From UBA6168 sp041163745 (GTDB lineage Bacteria; Bacteroidota; Bacteroidia; Chitinophagales; Saprospiraceae), in the NCBI GenBank assembly GCA_041163745.1, contig JBEAQU010000032.1:5355-69354 (forward strand): DNA of 64,000 bases, read 5' to 3'. The position numbers and the translations under genes are program-made. This document shows, piece by piece, positions 43,001 to 51,639 of this stretch (positions are counted from its first letter, which is position 1; every line of letters begins with the position of its first letter). The notes beneath the pieces were generated by a model. It ran no database searches, had not been told where the DNA came from, and saw only the letters and a program-made list of their open reading frames with translations.

Positions 43001-45995
43001 TAACGGTGGCGCTGCCGCTCACGCTACCCGGGCAGTTGTCGTCCTGCATGGTCAGGAGGGAGACGGGGGTGCTGGCGGCGGCATTGATGGTCAGCGTGTA
43101 GGGGTTGTTGGTGATTCCGTTGACGGTCTGTTGGCCGGCGGTGGTCTCATAAGTCACACTCCAGGGGCCGACCCCGGTGAAGGCCACGCTCAGGGAGGCC
43201 GGCGTTCCGGCGCAGACTATAGGATTTCCGCTGAGGGTGGCGGTTGGCACTTCATAGAAGGTGATGGGGGTGCCTTGGGAGACATCGAGACAGGGGTCTG
43301 ATAGGTTCACACTCCCGCTGCCGTTGTCATCCCCTACCACTGCGGAGAGGTAATAGGTTGTACCGTAGTCCATGGAGCCGGGCAGGAAGGATATTTCCGG
43401 GGTCGGGAAGGTGCCGAGGATGGGCGGGACGATATTGACGCCGTTGCCGAGATGGAGGACGAAGGCGAGGGTGTCGTTTCCGTCGAACACCTGGCTGGCG
43501 GGGTCATAGACTGCGGTGACCGGACCCTCTCCGCAGACTTCCAGGGGAGAGAGGTCCATGGAGCCGGCCTTGGTGTCGCAATCGCAGATCACGATATCAT
43601 CGGACACGGTGAGGGGGTTGCAACCGTTGGCATCATCGACGACAAAAGAGTAACCGGTTCCGCTCAGGAGGGGATTGCTGGTAAAGATGTTACCGTTCAA
43701 GGACCCTGTATTGGGGGTGACGGAATAGGGTGGCGTTCCGCCATTGATGGTGAAGGACACCGAATAATTGGTATTGGTAGGGTCGCAGGAAGTGGTGATG
43801 TTACTGACAGTGGGGGCGGTATTGACCGTCACGGTACCAGTCCCGGAGACGCTTCCTTCACAGCCGTTGGCATCGACGACCGAGAGGAGGGAGATGCTGC
43901 CTGCCTGAGCTTGTCCGACAGACAGGGTGTGGAGGCTGTCGGTGGCGGTGAAGGGAGCCTGGGGATTCCCGTTGACGGCCCAGGAAACGGTCCAGGGAGC
44001 GGCGCCGGTCAGTGTGACAGATAGCGCGGCTGTCTGACCGCTGCCCTGGCAGATGCTTTGTGTTCCGGAAAGTATGGCGGTGGGGACATCGAATTCTGCG
44101 ATGGTGGCCGTACCGCTGACCGAACCGGGGCATCCGGCCCCGCCGACGATTCCGGTCAGTAAGTACGTACCGATTTCGGAAGCGAGGAGGGTGAAGGGGC
44201 TGGTGGTGATGGTGAGCGGTGGTTGTGCCTGGCCATTGATTTCATAGCCGACAGACCAGGGGCTGATACCAGTGAGCGTAAGGGTAAGCGCTACCGAATC
44301 GCCGCTGCCGGTGCAGACCAAGCCGCCGCCGGACAGGGTGGCGGTGGGGGCGGTGGCGACCACGACCGTGAGGCAGGCCTGGTTGCTGGAGCCACAGTCA
44401 TTGTCGGCTGTCGCACATATTTGGAAGGTTCCGGATCCTGGCCAGCTGACTGAAACGGACGTGGAATCCACTTGGCTGACGGGGGTCCCGTTCGAGGTGG
44501 TCCAGGTGTAGCCGGTCGGGGCGGGCTGACCGACGGGGGAGACGGTGTACAGGACGGTATCCAAAGCACAGGGGTTCGCGGGTCCGTTCACCTGGGGTGT
44601 CTGGGGGAGGTCGTCATCCTTGATGACCGTCACGCATTTGGTTTCCGAGCAGGAGACGCCCCCGCGGGCATGGGTGACGGTCAGGCAATACTGACCGGGT
44701 TGAGTAGCGTTGACGGTCGGGCCGTTGGCAGGGCCGCTGATGCCGCCGGCGGGGCCGGTCCAACTGTAGGCAGTGGTGGCATTCACATGACATTCGCTTG
44801 CCACGGTGGAGGCCGTCCCATCGATGACGATGCTGGAGCCGGGTGTGCAATCGAGCACACCGGGCTGTGCGAGAATCGCTTTCGGATTGAGGATGGCGAG
44901 GTCTACGATGACGGTGGAGTCACAACCTTGCCAATTTTCGCAGGTTTGGGCGATCGGGCCGCATTCCGTGAAGGTATTGCCGCAGATGTTGAAGGTTTGG
45001 GGAGCGCAGATGGTCACTTCCCCGAGATCGTTGAAAACCGGGAAGATCGGGTTGATGACACAGTTGACAAGGCTGTCGCACCCCAGCCAGGAGGTCAGGA
45101 CAACGGGTGTGACGCCGGGCGTGCAGACCAGTTGTCCAGCGCAGGGTACGCAATCGCCCAGGCAGGCGTCCAATTCCTCAAAGGTCGGGGGGATGGGCTG
45201 GATGCTCACGATGACGGGGGAGCTGATGTTTCCTCCGAAGCAGACGTTGTTATAGGAGGCCGTGATGGTGGCCACCCCGATGCTGAGCCACTGCACGGTG
45301 ACGGTAGGCTGGTCGTTGGGACCTACGATGACGCCGTTCGGTTCGATACCGAACCATTGAATTTCATTGGAGTTGTTCCCGCAGCTTTCCGTAGGTGGCG
45401 GCACCATGGAATAAGTGACGGTCGCCCCCGGACAGACCTCCGTCGGACCGACGACCGACAGCGGACCGGGGTTCGGCGGGACCATGCAGTCGGTAGTGGT
45501 GATGGTGTACTCACAGAAATCCCCTGCGAAACCGTCAATCATCAGGTAATAAGTGCAATACGGCGACAATCCCGAAGCGGTGACGGAGCCTTGCGTGGCG
45601 GCCCCCGGGCTCCAGCAGTTGGAGACGGATACAAAGTCGTTGCAGGAGTTGGTGGAATAAATCTCCGCTTGAATACCCTGGTTCTGCACGCAATTGAAAA
45701 CGTTGAAGTTGAATGTCACCGTACCGGACGGGGGGGCCAGAAAAGCGAACCACTGGTTATTTTCAATGGTTCCGCAGAAAGGCCCGGGAACATCACAGGC
45801 GTTGGATCCCGGTACCGTTGAACCCGTGTAGCCGCTGAGCAGGCAGGGATCGCACATGATGCAGGCGTCTTCCGCGCACAAGCCTGGCGGCGGGACACCG
45901 GGGCACAGTTCCTGGTTGCATTGTGCCGCCAAATGAGCGGAGACGGACAGGCACAGCAGAATCTGCAAGAACAAGGTAAAGACTCTCTTCATCAA
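40071..45995 (-). CDS. Giant modular surface protein with gliding-motility/T9SS type B C-terminal domain
   Basis: 1974 residues with a signal peptide (FTLFLQILLCLSVSAHLAAQ) and a cysteine-rich N-terminal module (CPGVPPPGLCAEDACIMCDPC). A long series of Ig-like/PKD-like and SprB-like modules follows. Three successive copies of a module of about 275 residues start near 43590, 42756 and 41945. Each begins with CDC or CNC and contains GTTYYLSAVVG/GVTYYISAAVG and LSDPCLxVxQGTPxTFYExPTATL. Near the C-terminus come SCFGDQDGFILVDSITNGLPPYLCAF (a SprB repeat) and then the terminal FVPNAFSPNNDGVNDLF with VFNRWGETVFQS, the gliding-motility-associated sorting domain. It is expected to be anchored outside the cell as an adhesin; the partner is unknown. 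Confidence 0.92.
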   Translation of the reverse strand: MMKRVFTLFLQILLCLSVSAHLAAQCNQELCPGVPPPGLCAEDACIMCDPCLLSGYTGSTVPGSNACDVPGPFCGTIENNQWFAFLAPPSGTVTFNFNVFNCVQNQGIQAEIYSTNSCNDFVSVSNCWSPGAATQGSVTASGLSPYCTYYLMIDGFAGDFCEYTITTTDCMVPPNPGPLSVVGPTEVCPGATVTYSMVPPPTESCGNNSNEIQWFGIEPNGVIVGPNDQPTVTVQWLSIGVATITASYNNVCFGGNISSPVIVSIQPIPPTFEELDACLGDCVPCAGQLVCTPGVTPVVLTSWLGCDSLVNCVINPIFPVFNDLGEVTICAPQTFNICGNTFTECGPIAQTCENWQGCDSTVIVDLAILNPKAILAQPGVLDCTPGSSIVIDGTASTVASECHVNATTAYSWTGPAGGISGPANGPTVNATQPGQYCLTVTHARGGVSCSETKCVTVIKDDDLPQTPQVNGPANPCALDTVLYTVSPVGQPAPTGYTWTTSNGTPVSQVDSTSVSVSWPGSGTFQICATADNDCGSSNQACLTVVVATAPTATLSGGGLVCTGSGDSVALTLTLTGISPWSVGYEINGQAQPPLTITTSPFTLLASEIGTYLLTGIVGGAGCPGSVSGTATIAEFDVPTAILSGTQSICQGSGQTAALSVTLTGAAPWTVSWAVNGNPQAPFTATDSLHTLSVGQAQAGSISLLSVVDANGCEGSVSGTGTVTVNTAPTVSNITTSCDPTNTNYSVSFTINGGTPPYSVTPNTGSLNGNIFTSNPLLSGTGYSFVVDDANGCNPLTVSDDIVICDCDTKAGSMDLSPLEVCGEGPVTAVYDPASQVFDGNDTLAFVLHLGNGVNIVPPILGTFPTPEISFLPGSMDYGTTYYLSAVVGDDNGSGSVNLSDPCLDVSQGTPITFYEVPTATLSGNPIVCAGTPASLSVAFTGVGPWSVTYETTAGQQTVNGITNNPYTLTINAAASTPVSLLTMQDDNCPGSVSGSATVTVNTAVNASAETICDLGGTFYTVQLTITGGDPGSYSVSPATGTLTGNVFVSDPITAGEGYLFTVTDANGCAPKTLQQTEVFCDCTTDVGVMVGPPLTVCGTGPVTAVYDLTEQVLDPDDIRVFILHTNSGTNPGTVLATQQDDPTFGFNPANMSYGVTYYISAAVGNGLPTGTVDLSDPCLQVAQGTPVTFYEIPTATLAGSTALCLGASTELTISLTGEQPFQFSINGEDLSGITTTDLTYSVTPGLTTSYELLNFQDENCPGTVDGQAVVQVNTAPVISNGTSACDPDTNTYTVVFSITGGDPASYAVSPPNTGSLSNGVFTSNNIPSDVFHTFIVSDANGCGSDTISGVLDCNCETFAGTMPAGPLDACLNEGIAIFGGSTGEVLDPDDVLWYYLHTGSGASLGTVLAVNSQAGFNFNPNTMQAGTTYYISAVAANNDGTGAVDLTDFCLSVAPGTPVVWNPLPDVSLVASDAVCEGAAAQVVFSMDGVGPYNISYAVNGTPTSSSNITSPFTLALNPTIQTVIQMIAVTDLGAGCATPTAAADTILVSAAVDAGIPTAPLSFCEGDDAMVDLATLLSGADPDGSWLTAAGAAVPNGMVNTNSLPVGANTFTYTVSASPPCTDDQSAVVVAVSPSPVANAGQDQGLNCDLASVTLGSTSQPGLSYQWSGGVDNPGVANPSTSSPGTYTLVVTDNLSGCSATDAVTVSQIVTLPEPHITVSGVSCFGDQDGFILVDSITNGLPPYLCAFNGGPFSTQKQFTNLSPGEYTLEIVDAAGCERTVTFEVAEPSLVDVSIVMVSEGDDNIISLGDSALLTIDVSPAFDSLDAVVWTPEDAVPCPTCPENWVTPTTQTTFSVTVDKDGCQDSDNLTVFVRKDRPVFVPNAFSPNNDGVNDLFQLYAGPQVLRIKSFLVFNRWGETVFQSFGFEPNDPAVYWDGLYRGKPLDPGVFTWFAEIEFVDGRLQLYEGDLTLVR

Positions 45996-46562
45996 ACTAT
46001 TTGTTTTAAATTAACGCTTTTGAAAGCTAGCCGAATAATTTTCCACCTGGAGGCATCGGTTGCTTTTCCTGGCGAATTCCGGAAGTTACGGGCCGGATGT
46101 TGTGCGTCGGCGGGTGCGGTCCGGTGTCAACATCGGGACGCCGCCGAGTGAATTGACCTGTCGAAAACACAAGAAACAAACCTGCCGCAGCAGGTTTGTT
46201 TCTTGTGTTCCGGGGGGCGTGCCTTTATCTGGCCGACCGGTTATCTCGATTGTCAACATGACCTAACACCACTGCGCTAGCCTGTCGTTCCAAGCCGGAA
46301 AATTTTTGGATTCAGGTTGCAAAGTAATTGAAATCAAGGGGTTGCTATCAGAAAAATCACTATCCGAGGAAGAAAATATCAACGGATGTTTAGGAAAGAC
46401 AATTGTAAAGTTATAGACAAGATGCTGTGTTTTTCAAATAATTGCCAATTTTTGGCGGACAGGTGTCACAAAGGGCGAACAAAGTAGGGCGGGCAAGCGC
46501 ATTTTCTGCTGGCCATGGTGATGTTGTAACATGCCGCGTGGTGCGTCGAGATTGAGTGGCGG
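45996..46562. other. Intergenic stretch with a strong hairpin
   Basis: 567 bp between the giant surface-protein start and the PQQ-dehydrogenase stop, both minus strand. It carries a near-consensus -7 element TAGCTTTC (minus, near 46050) and the 20-bp hairpin at 46166-46209. The region 46300-46450 is AT-rich. No protein-coding frame was recognised. Confidence 0.5.
46166..46209. repeat. Perfect 20-bp inverted repeat, candidate terminator
   Basis: Arms 46166-46185 and 46190-46209 pair perfectly over 20 bp around a CGCA loop. On the minus strand the 3' side continues TTTTCG, so it could terminate the PQQ-dehydrogenase transcript about 350 bp downstream of its stop. The T-run is short for an intrinsic terminator. 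Confidence 0.6.
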
Positions 46563-48671
46563 TCATTTTCCTTGCGGCAGGGAAAAAGCTACCCAAGCAT
46601 CCCCGGAGGGCGTTCCCATCTTCCCACCGCCACAGGCGATGACCAGGTATTGGACTCCGTCGACCATATAGGTGGCCGGGGTGGCATAGCCGCCGGCGGG
46701 CAGCGGAGCCTCCCAGACCTGCCTTCCGTCGCGCACATCGAAGGCCCTTATTTTTTCATCCCGGGTGGCGGCGATGAAGACCAAACCACCGGAAGTGACT
46801 ACCGGACCGCCGTAGTTCTCGGTTCCGGTCGGATGGCCGGCATCCAGCCCCCAGTCTCCCAGGGGTACCTGCCAACGTATGCTACCCTGGTTGAGGTCGA
46901 CGGCAGCCAGCGTACCCCAGGGGGGAGCGATGGCAGGCATACCGCGGGAATCGAGGAACCGGTTATAGCCGTCCGCGTGGAAGGGGATGGGATTTTCCAA
47001 ATCGGAAAGGGTCTTGGTGGTGGGAGCATGGGGCAACCCGAAGAGATAATCGACTAGGGCCGTCATTGCGTCGGCGGAAATCTGCCGGAAGGAAGGCATC
47101 CTGTTCCGGCCGTTCTCCAGCAAGGATTCCACCGATGCTCTGTTCTGCCGGTCGGACAGACCTTTGAGGGAGGGGTAGGCACCTTGCTGGTCCCCTTCCA
47201 GGTCCGATCCGTGGCAGGTGGAACAGAAGCGGTCGTAGAGCTGTCGTCCCGGGTGTGCGGCAGGATCGGGCGGCGGGGCGGGAAGCATGGTCTGCACCCA
47301 AGGCATTTCATTGACATTCACATAAAGGATGCCGTCCGGATCCGCCGCTGCCCCACCCCATTCAGCCCCTCCGTCGAAACCAGGGAATATCAACAGAGGA
47401 CTGGTATCGGGAGGCAGGAACATATGGGAATGGCGGATGCGCCGGATGCTGTCGGCCAGTATATCCCGATCCGGGCTGAAAGGATTGATGTCCGTTGCGG
47501 TGACGGACTGCCGGACCAGCGGGGGCGGGGCGAGGGGGCGGGGCTGGGTAGGCCAGGCGGCTTCGCCGGGCAGCTCGCTTGGCGGAACCGGTTCCTCCAC
47601 GATGGGAAACAGGGGGGTTCCGGTCATCCGGTCGAAAAGGAAGACAAAGCCGGATTTCGTGACTTGCGCCACGGCGGGGATTTTCCGGCCGTTCCGGAGA
47701 ACCGTCACCAGATTGGGTGGTGCGGGCAGGTCTCTGTCCCACAGGTCGTGGTGAACGGTCTGGAAATGCCAGCGACGCGTGCCCGTGCGGGCATCGAGGG
47801 CGAGAAGGCAATTGGCAAACAGGTTGGCTCCGGTCCGGTTACCGCCCCAGAAATCATAAGCGGCGGATCCGGTCGGTACGAAAACCGTCGCGGTGGATTC
47901 GTCCAGGGACAAGCCGGCCCAGGCGTTGACTGCCCCTGCTTCCTTCCAAGCGTCCGGATCGTCCCAAGTCTCGTACCCTGCTTCACCAGGCCGGGGAATC
48001 GTATGGAAGACCCATCGGACCGTGCCGGTACGCACGTCATATGCCCTGATGTGACCCGGTGCGGCACCCCAGGCCTCATCCACACGGCTGCCAACGATAT
48101 ACAGGTCCTCGAATACGATGCCGGGCGTATTGGCCATAACGAACTTATGCCTGTTCTCGTCACCGAGACCGTCATGCAGGCTTACCCTGCCTTGGTTACC
48201 GAAGGTGAGGATGGGCTCCCCCGTGTCGGGATCCAGGGCATAGAGAAACGGGCCGACGGCCGCCAGCAGACGGCGCTCCGCACCCTCCTCCCACCATGCC
48301 AGGCCACGGTTAATGGTTAGGCCGGTCGCGTACCCGGTGCGGAAGCGCCAACGTTCCGTCCCGGAATCCGCAGCCAAGGCAAAGACCTGCATGTCCGGGG
48401 TGGTTCCGTACAGGACGCCGTCTATCACCAATGGATTGCATTGTATCTGTGACCGGTTGCGGACGGTATCCGCACCGCCGCAATGATAAACCCAAGCCAC
48501 CTGTAGCCGATCGACATTGGAGACATCGAGCTGATCGATGTCGGCATATTGGGAACTGAGCTTGTCTCCCAGGTAAGAAGCCCAGTCGACCTGCCGCGGC
48601 ACTTGCCGACAACCGACGGCGGCGAGCAGGAGCAGGCCATACAACGGAAATGATTTCTTCATCCGCATCAT
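46563..48671 (-). CDS. PQQ-dependent dehydrogenase lipoprotein with embedded cytochrome c domain
   Basis: 702 residues. A lipoprotein signal (PLYGLLLLAAVGC) is followed by an eight-bladed quinoprotein propeller that opens with WASYLGDKLSSQYADIDQLDVSNV. Typical segments include GVLYGTTPDMQVFALAADSGTE, HHDLWDRDLPAPPNLV and FDGGAEWGGAAADPDG. Around residues 480-560 a c-type haem domain is inserted between blades (RFCSTCHGSDLEG, with CxxCH and later RMPSF). The chain then resumes the propeller (GTLAAVDLNQGSIRWQVPLGD) to the end. It should oxidise a sugar or alcohol in the periplasm and pass electrons to the haem; the substrate is not readable. ATGs at 48668 and 48662 are alternative starts. Confidence 0.9.
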   Translation of the reverse strand: MMRMKKSFPLYGLLLLAAVGCRQVPRQVDWASYLGDKLSSQYADIDQLDVSNVDRLQVAWVYHCGGADTVRNRSQIQCNPLVIDGVLYGTTPDMQVFALAADSGTERWRFRTGYATGLTINRGLAWWEEGAERRLLAAVGPFLYALDPDTGEPILTFGNQGRVSLHDGLGDENRHKFVMANTPGIVFEDLYIVGSRVDEAWGAAPGHIRAYDVRTGTVRWVFHTIPRPGEAGYETWDDPDAWKEAGAVNAWAGLSLDESTATVFVPTGSAAYDFWGGNRTGANLFANCLLALDARTGTRRWHFQTVHHDLWDRDLPAPPNLVTVLRNGRKIPAVAQVTKSGFVFLFDRMTGTPLFPIVEEPVPPSELPGEAAWPTQPRPLAPPPLVRQSVTATDINPFSPDRDILADSIRRIRHSHMFLPPDTSPLLIFPGFDGGAEWGGAAADPDGILYVNVNEMPWVQTMLPAPPPDPAAHPGRQLYDRFCSTCHGSDLEGDQQGAYPSLKGLSDRQNRASVESLLENGRNRMPSFRQISADAMTALVDYLFGLPHAPTTKTLSDLENPIPFHADGYNRFLDSRGMPAIAPPWGTLAAVDLNQGSIRWQVPLGDWGLDAGHPTGTENYGGPVVTSGGLVFIAATRDEKIRAFDVRDGRQVWEAPLPAGGYATPATYMVDGVQYLVIACGGGKMGTPSGDAWVAFSLPQGK

Positions 48672-49297
48672 TTTGAATTCTCTGAAAATGGCGCAAATCC
48701 GGTAAAGAAACTAAAATCCGAACAAATTTTCGGCAGGACCTCCGGCCGTAGCAATAAAATGTATGGCGAGGGATTTCCGGCAAAGGGCTGCGACAAGGTT
48801 TAAACCTCGGCGAGGTTTAAACCTCACCGACTTTTGTCAACAACCCGACAAACATGCATCGCGCCAATCTGCGCCCACGACCGGCAACCGACCTCCGGGT
48901 GGCGAATACCGAACCTCGGCGAGGTTCTAACCTCGCCGAGGTTAGAACCTCACCGACTTTTGTCAACAACCCGACAAACAGGCATCGCGCCAGTCTGCGC
49001 CCACGACCGGCAACCGACCTCCGGATGGCGAATACAGACCCTTCGGCGAAGTCACCGAACTGAACTTTTCGAAAAAAAGATACTTGGGTTGGAGGGAGAA
49101 GTAAAAAAACGAATTTTTGCACGCTGCAAAAATCAACACCGGAAGTTCCTTCGATTCTTACCGAACCTATATGCAGCCACCCTAACAGCTGCGCTGTACA
49201 TTACAGCGGATCACCGTCTCTCAAATGACTGTATGCCGCCGACGGGCCGATGACACGCTGCCTGGCCGCCGCAGATGGTGTTGAAAACCTGAACCTG
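48672..49297. other. Intergenic stretch dominated by palindromic repeats
   Basis: 626 bp between the divergent PQQ-dehydrogenase and DUF3078 genes. The middle is occupied by the tandem repeat block 48800-49036; the flanks hold only short unrecognisable frames. Confidence 0.5.
48800..49036. repeat. Tandem 126-bp repeat with palindromic cores
   Basis: A segment of about 90 bp starting ACCTCACCGACTTTTGTCAA at 48821 recurs at 48947 with only a few differences (48821-48910 against 48947-49036, period 126 bp). Between and before the copies lie palindromes built from AACCTCGGCGAGGTT or its variant AACCTCGCCGAGGTT, at about 48803-48819, 48913-48927 and 48930-48944. The look is of a dispersed intergenic repeat family. 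On the minus strand it happens to leave an open frame that repeats SVFAxRRSVAGRGRRLARC, which I do not regard as a gene. Confidence 0.85.
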
Positions 49298-50311
49298 ATG
49301 CGACAATTCATCTTATCACCTCAACGTTGGGCAATCCTTCATCTTTGCCTGTTACCGGCCTTCATCACCAATGCCCAGGAAACACCGGACACGACCGAAA
49401 TAACCTCACCTTGGGAATTCCAATACACCCAAGGTATCGATCTGGGGCAGCTATTGGTCATCAACCCCCGTCCGGGCAGCGGCTCCAATTTCATAAACCT
49501 GGGCGGCAACACTACCCTCGTGTCCAAATACGACGCAGCCGCCCTTTTCTGGAACAACACCGTCAGCTGGCAGATCGGCATACAGCGCGTCGGTGCGGGA
49601 ACCTTGCCGTTCGGGGGCGCGCTGCCCTTCAGCAAGAGTATGGACCTGTTGAGCTACAATACCGTCCTCGGCCGGAAGATGTCTCCCGGGACCCGCTATT
49701 ATTTCAGCGGATATTTCACCTTCCTGAGCCAGGCCATACCTACCTATCCCGGCAATTTCCTGAAGGACGTAACTGAGGACGGTTCCGGCTACCCCATCTC
49801 CAGGTTCCTTTCCCCCGCCCGCCTTGAAGTGGCCCCTTCCGTGTCTTTCAAATCCAACGACAAGAAATTCACGGCCCTGTACACGCCGATAGCCTACAAG
49901 GCCATCATCGTACGTGACGACCGTATCGCGGCATTGGGAATCCATGGCAACCCGGTCATCCGCGTGGACGGACAGGTCGTCTCCTACGAGCGAACCGACA
50001 ACCAGCTGGGCTCCCTGCTGAACCTGACCTTTTCCGACACCTACCGGGAGAAGCAGTTCAAGCTGACCTCCAGCCTGACACTGTATGCCAACTACCTCAA
50101 TCATCCGGAGCGGGTGGATGTGGAATGGAACGCCGAGTTCGCCGCCAAACTGGTTCGCAACCTGTCCGTCGCCGTCAAAACCAACCTGTTCTACGATTAC
50201 GACATCCTGGTATTCAAAACGGACGCTGACAAGCCGTTCAACGAATGGAAAACCGGCAGGGGGGTCAGTTTCTCAGAACAGGTATCCGCCAAATACAGCC
50301 TCAATTTCTGA
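49298..50311 (+). CDS. DUF3078-family outer-membrane protein
   Basis: 337 residues with a signal peptide (WAILHLCLLPAFITNAQ). The remainder is beta-strand-rich with aromatic-girdled alternating strands (FINLGGNTTLVSKYDAAALFW, KMSPGTRYYFSGYFTFLSQ, LTSSLTLYANYLNHPE) and ends SEQVSAKYSLNF with a terminal Phe, as in outer-membrane barrels. This fits DUF3078, found throughout Bacteroidota and of unknown function. An ATG at 49250 would add 16 residues before the signal peptide and is rejected. Confidence 0.86.
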   Translation: MRQFILSPQRWAILHLCLLPAFITNAQETPDTTEITSPWEFQYTQGIDLGQLLVINPRPGSGSNFINLGGNTTLVSKYDAAALFWNNTVSWQIGIQRVGAGTLPFGGALPFSKSMDLLSYNTVLGRKMSPGTRYYFSGYFTFLSQAIPTYPGNFLKDVTEDGSGYPISRFLSPARLEVAPSVSFKSNDKKFTALYTPIAYKAIIVRDDRIAALGIHGNPVIRVDGQVVSYERTDNQLGSLLNLTFSDTYREKQFKLTSSLTLYANYLNHPERVDVEWNAEFAAKLVRNLSVAVKTNLFYDYDILVFKTDADKPFNEWKTGRGVSFSEQVSAKYSLNF

Positions 50312-50582
50312 GCACGGTCCGGACCCTCCGCCGCTGAAACCCGAGTACGAAGCGATGCTGCAGCAAAGTCTTGCTTGCCGCCGTCGTCTAACGACGGGAA
50401 TTTCCCCGCAATTACTTACCTTAGCCGAATCGATCAACTTATCCCGGCGTCCAGAACCGACGTGGTCCTTCCGAAACTCGGCCGGCCGAATCCTCCGGTC
50501 GGACTTAACCGGCGGTGCAGGCCGCACCGCAGTGGAACAGGATCCCTGACCCTTCGGGACCGGGTACAACCAAACAAGCGCT

Positions 50583-51488
50583 ATGTTCTACAACCGCCGA
50601 AAATTCATCCGTTACGCCGGCACCATGGCTGCCGGCTCTTTCGTATGGTCCCAGCTTGGCAGCCACGCCGGTGAACCGCAGGTCGGTGTCGGTGCCGCCG
50701 AAACCGCCGTCGGTGACCTCGCGGAGTTCGGCCTACAACTCTACACACTGCGGGATGTCATCGGACAGGACCCGAAAGAAATACTCCGGCAAGTCGCCTC
50801 CTTCGGCTACAAACAGGTCGAGAGCTACGAAGGTAAGCAAGGCATGTTCTGGGGTATGGCACCGGCCGACTTCAAGGCTTACATGGACTCCCTCGGCATG
50901 ACCTGTATCTCCAGCCACTGCAACACCGGGGATGATTTCGAACGCAAGGCGGCAGAAGCGGCCTCCATCGGCATGCAATACCTGTTGTCGCCCTGGGTCG
51001 GCCCACAGCCGTCCCTGGACGACTGGAAAAGGATCGCCGACGAGTTCAACCGCCTGGGCGGTGTCTGCCGCGAAGCGGGAATCCGCTTCGCCTATCATAA
51101 CCACGACTATTCCTTCGTCCCCCTGGAGGACGGCACCGTCCCGCACGACTATCTGCTGGAAAACACCGACCCGGACCTGGTCGACTTCGAAATGGACATC
51201 TACTGGGTGGTGGCGGCAGGTGCAGACCCGATCCGTTACCTCGAGCAACACCCCGGCCGCTGGCGCTTGTGCCATGTCAAGGACCGTATCAAGGGGGCGC
51301 CCATGACGGAAAAGGAGGCTTCCTGCGACTTGGGCACCGGTTCCATTGATTTCCCGGGGATCCTTCGGGTCGCCAAGGACGCCGGCATGTCCTACTACAT
51401 CGTCGAGCAGGAGCGGTACGACAATTCCACTTCCCTGCAGAGTGCGGCCGTGGATGCTGCCTATCTCAAGCACCTGCGGTTCTCCTGA
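50583..51488 (+). CDS. Sugar phosphate isomerase/epimerase-like TIM-barrel protein, Tat-exported
   Basis: 301 residues of the xylose-isomerase-like AP endonuclease 2 superfamily. The N-terminus NRRKFIRYAGTMAAGSFVWS is a twin-arginine-type signal. Barrel landmarks are FGLQLYTLRDVIGQDPKEIL, YKQVESYEG, ISSHCNTG, FAYHNHDYSF (metal-binding His), DFEMDIYWVVAAGADP, CHVKDR and YYIVEQERYD with the terminal metal-binding Glu. Such exported isomerases are common in Bacteroidota, often for modified sugars; the substrate here is not known. No sugar-uptake genes are adjacent. Confidence 0.88.
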   Translation: MFYNRRKFIRYAGTMAAGSFVWSQLGSHAGEPQVGVGAAETAVGDLAEFGLQLYTLRDVIGQDPKEILRQVASFGYKQVESYEGKQGMFWGMAPADFKAYMDSLGMTCISSHCNTGDDFERKAAEAASIGMQYLLSPWVGPQPSLDDWKRIADEFNRLGGVCREAGIRFAYHNHDYSFVPLEDGTVPHDYLLENTDPDLVDFEMDIYWVVAAGADPIRYLEQHPGRWRLCHVKDRIKGAPMTEKEASCDLGTGSIDFPGILRVAKDAGMSYYIVEQERYDNSTSLQSAAVDAAYLKHLRFS

Positions 51489-51639
51489 CAAGCCGGAATG
51501 CGGACGGCCGGCACCGCCTGCGGTGCCGGCCGTCCGAACCCTGCACCGGTCGTGTCCCGCCGGCCCGCCCCACCAAACAGGCCGATGGAAAACCGGTGCC
51601 ACCCGTATTGCCAACGCCGGGTCCAACATATCCAAACCC

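Noticed and set aside
41550..45821. Several plus-strand frames of 240-450 codons
   Set aside because: All lie opposite the giant surface protein and mirror its Thr/Gly-rich repeats; no independent motifs.
48800..49036. Possible CRISPR array
   Set aside because: Only two long repeat units with palindromic separators; no short repeats of constant length with unique spacers and no cas genes.
48817..49122. 101-codon minus-strand ORF with a duplicated basic segment
   Set aside because: It coincides with a tandem palindromic DNA repeat; I treat it as repeat DNA and not a gene, but list it as a low-interest finding.
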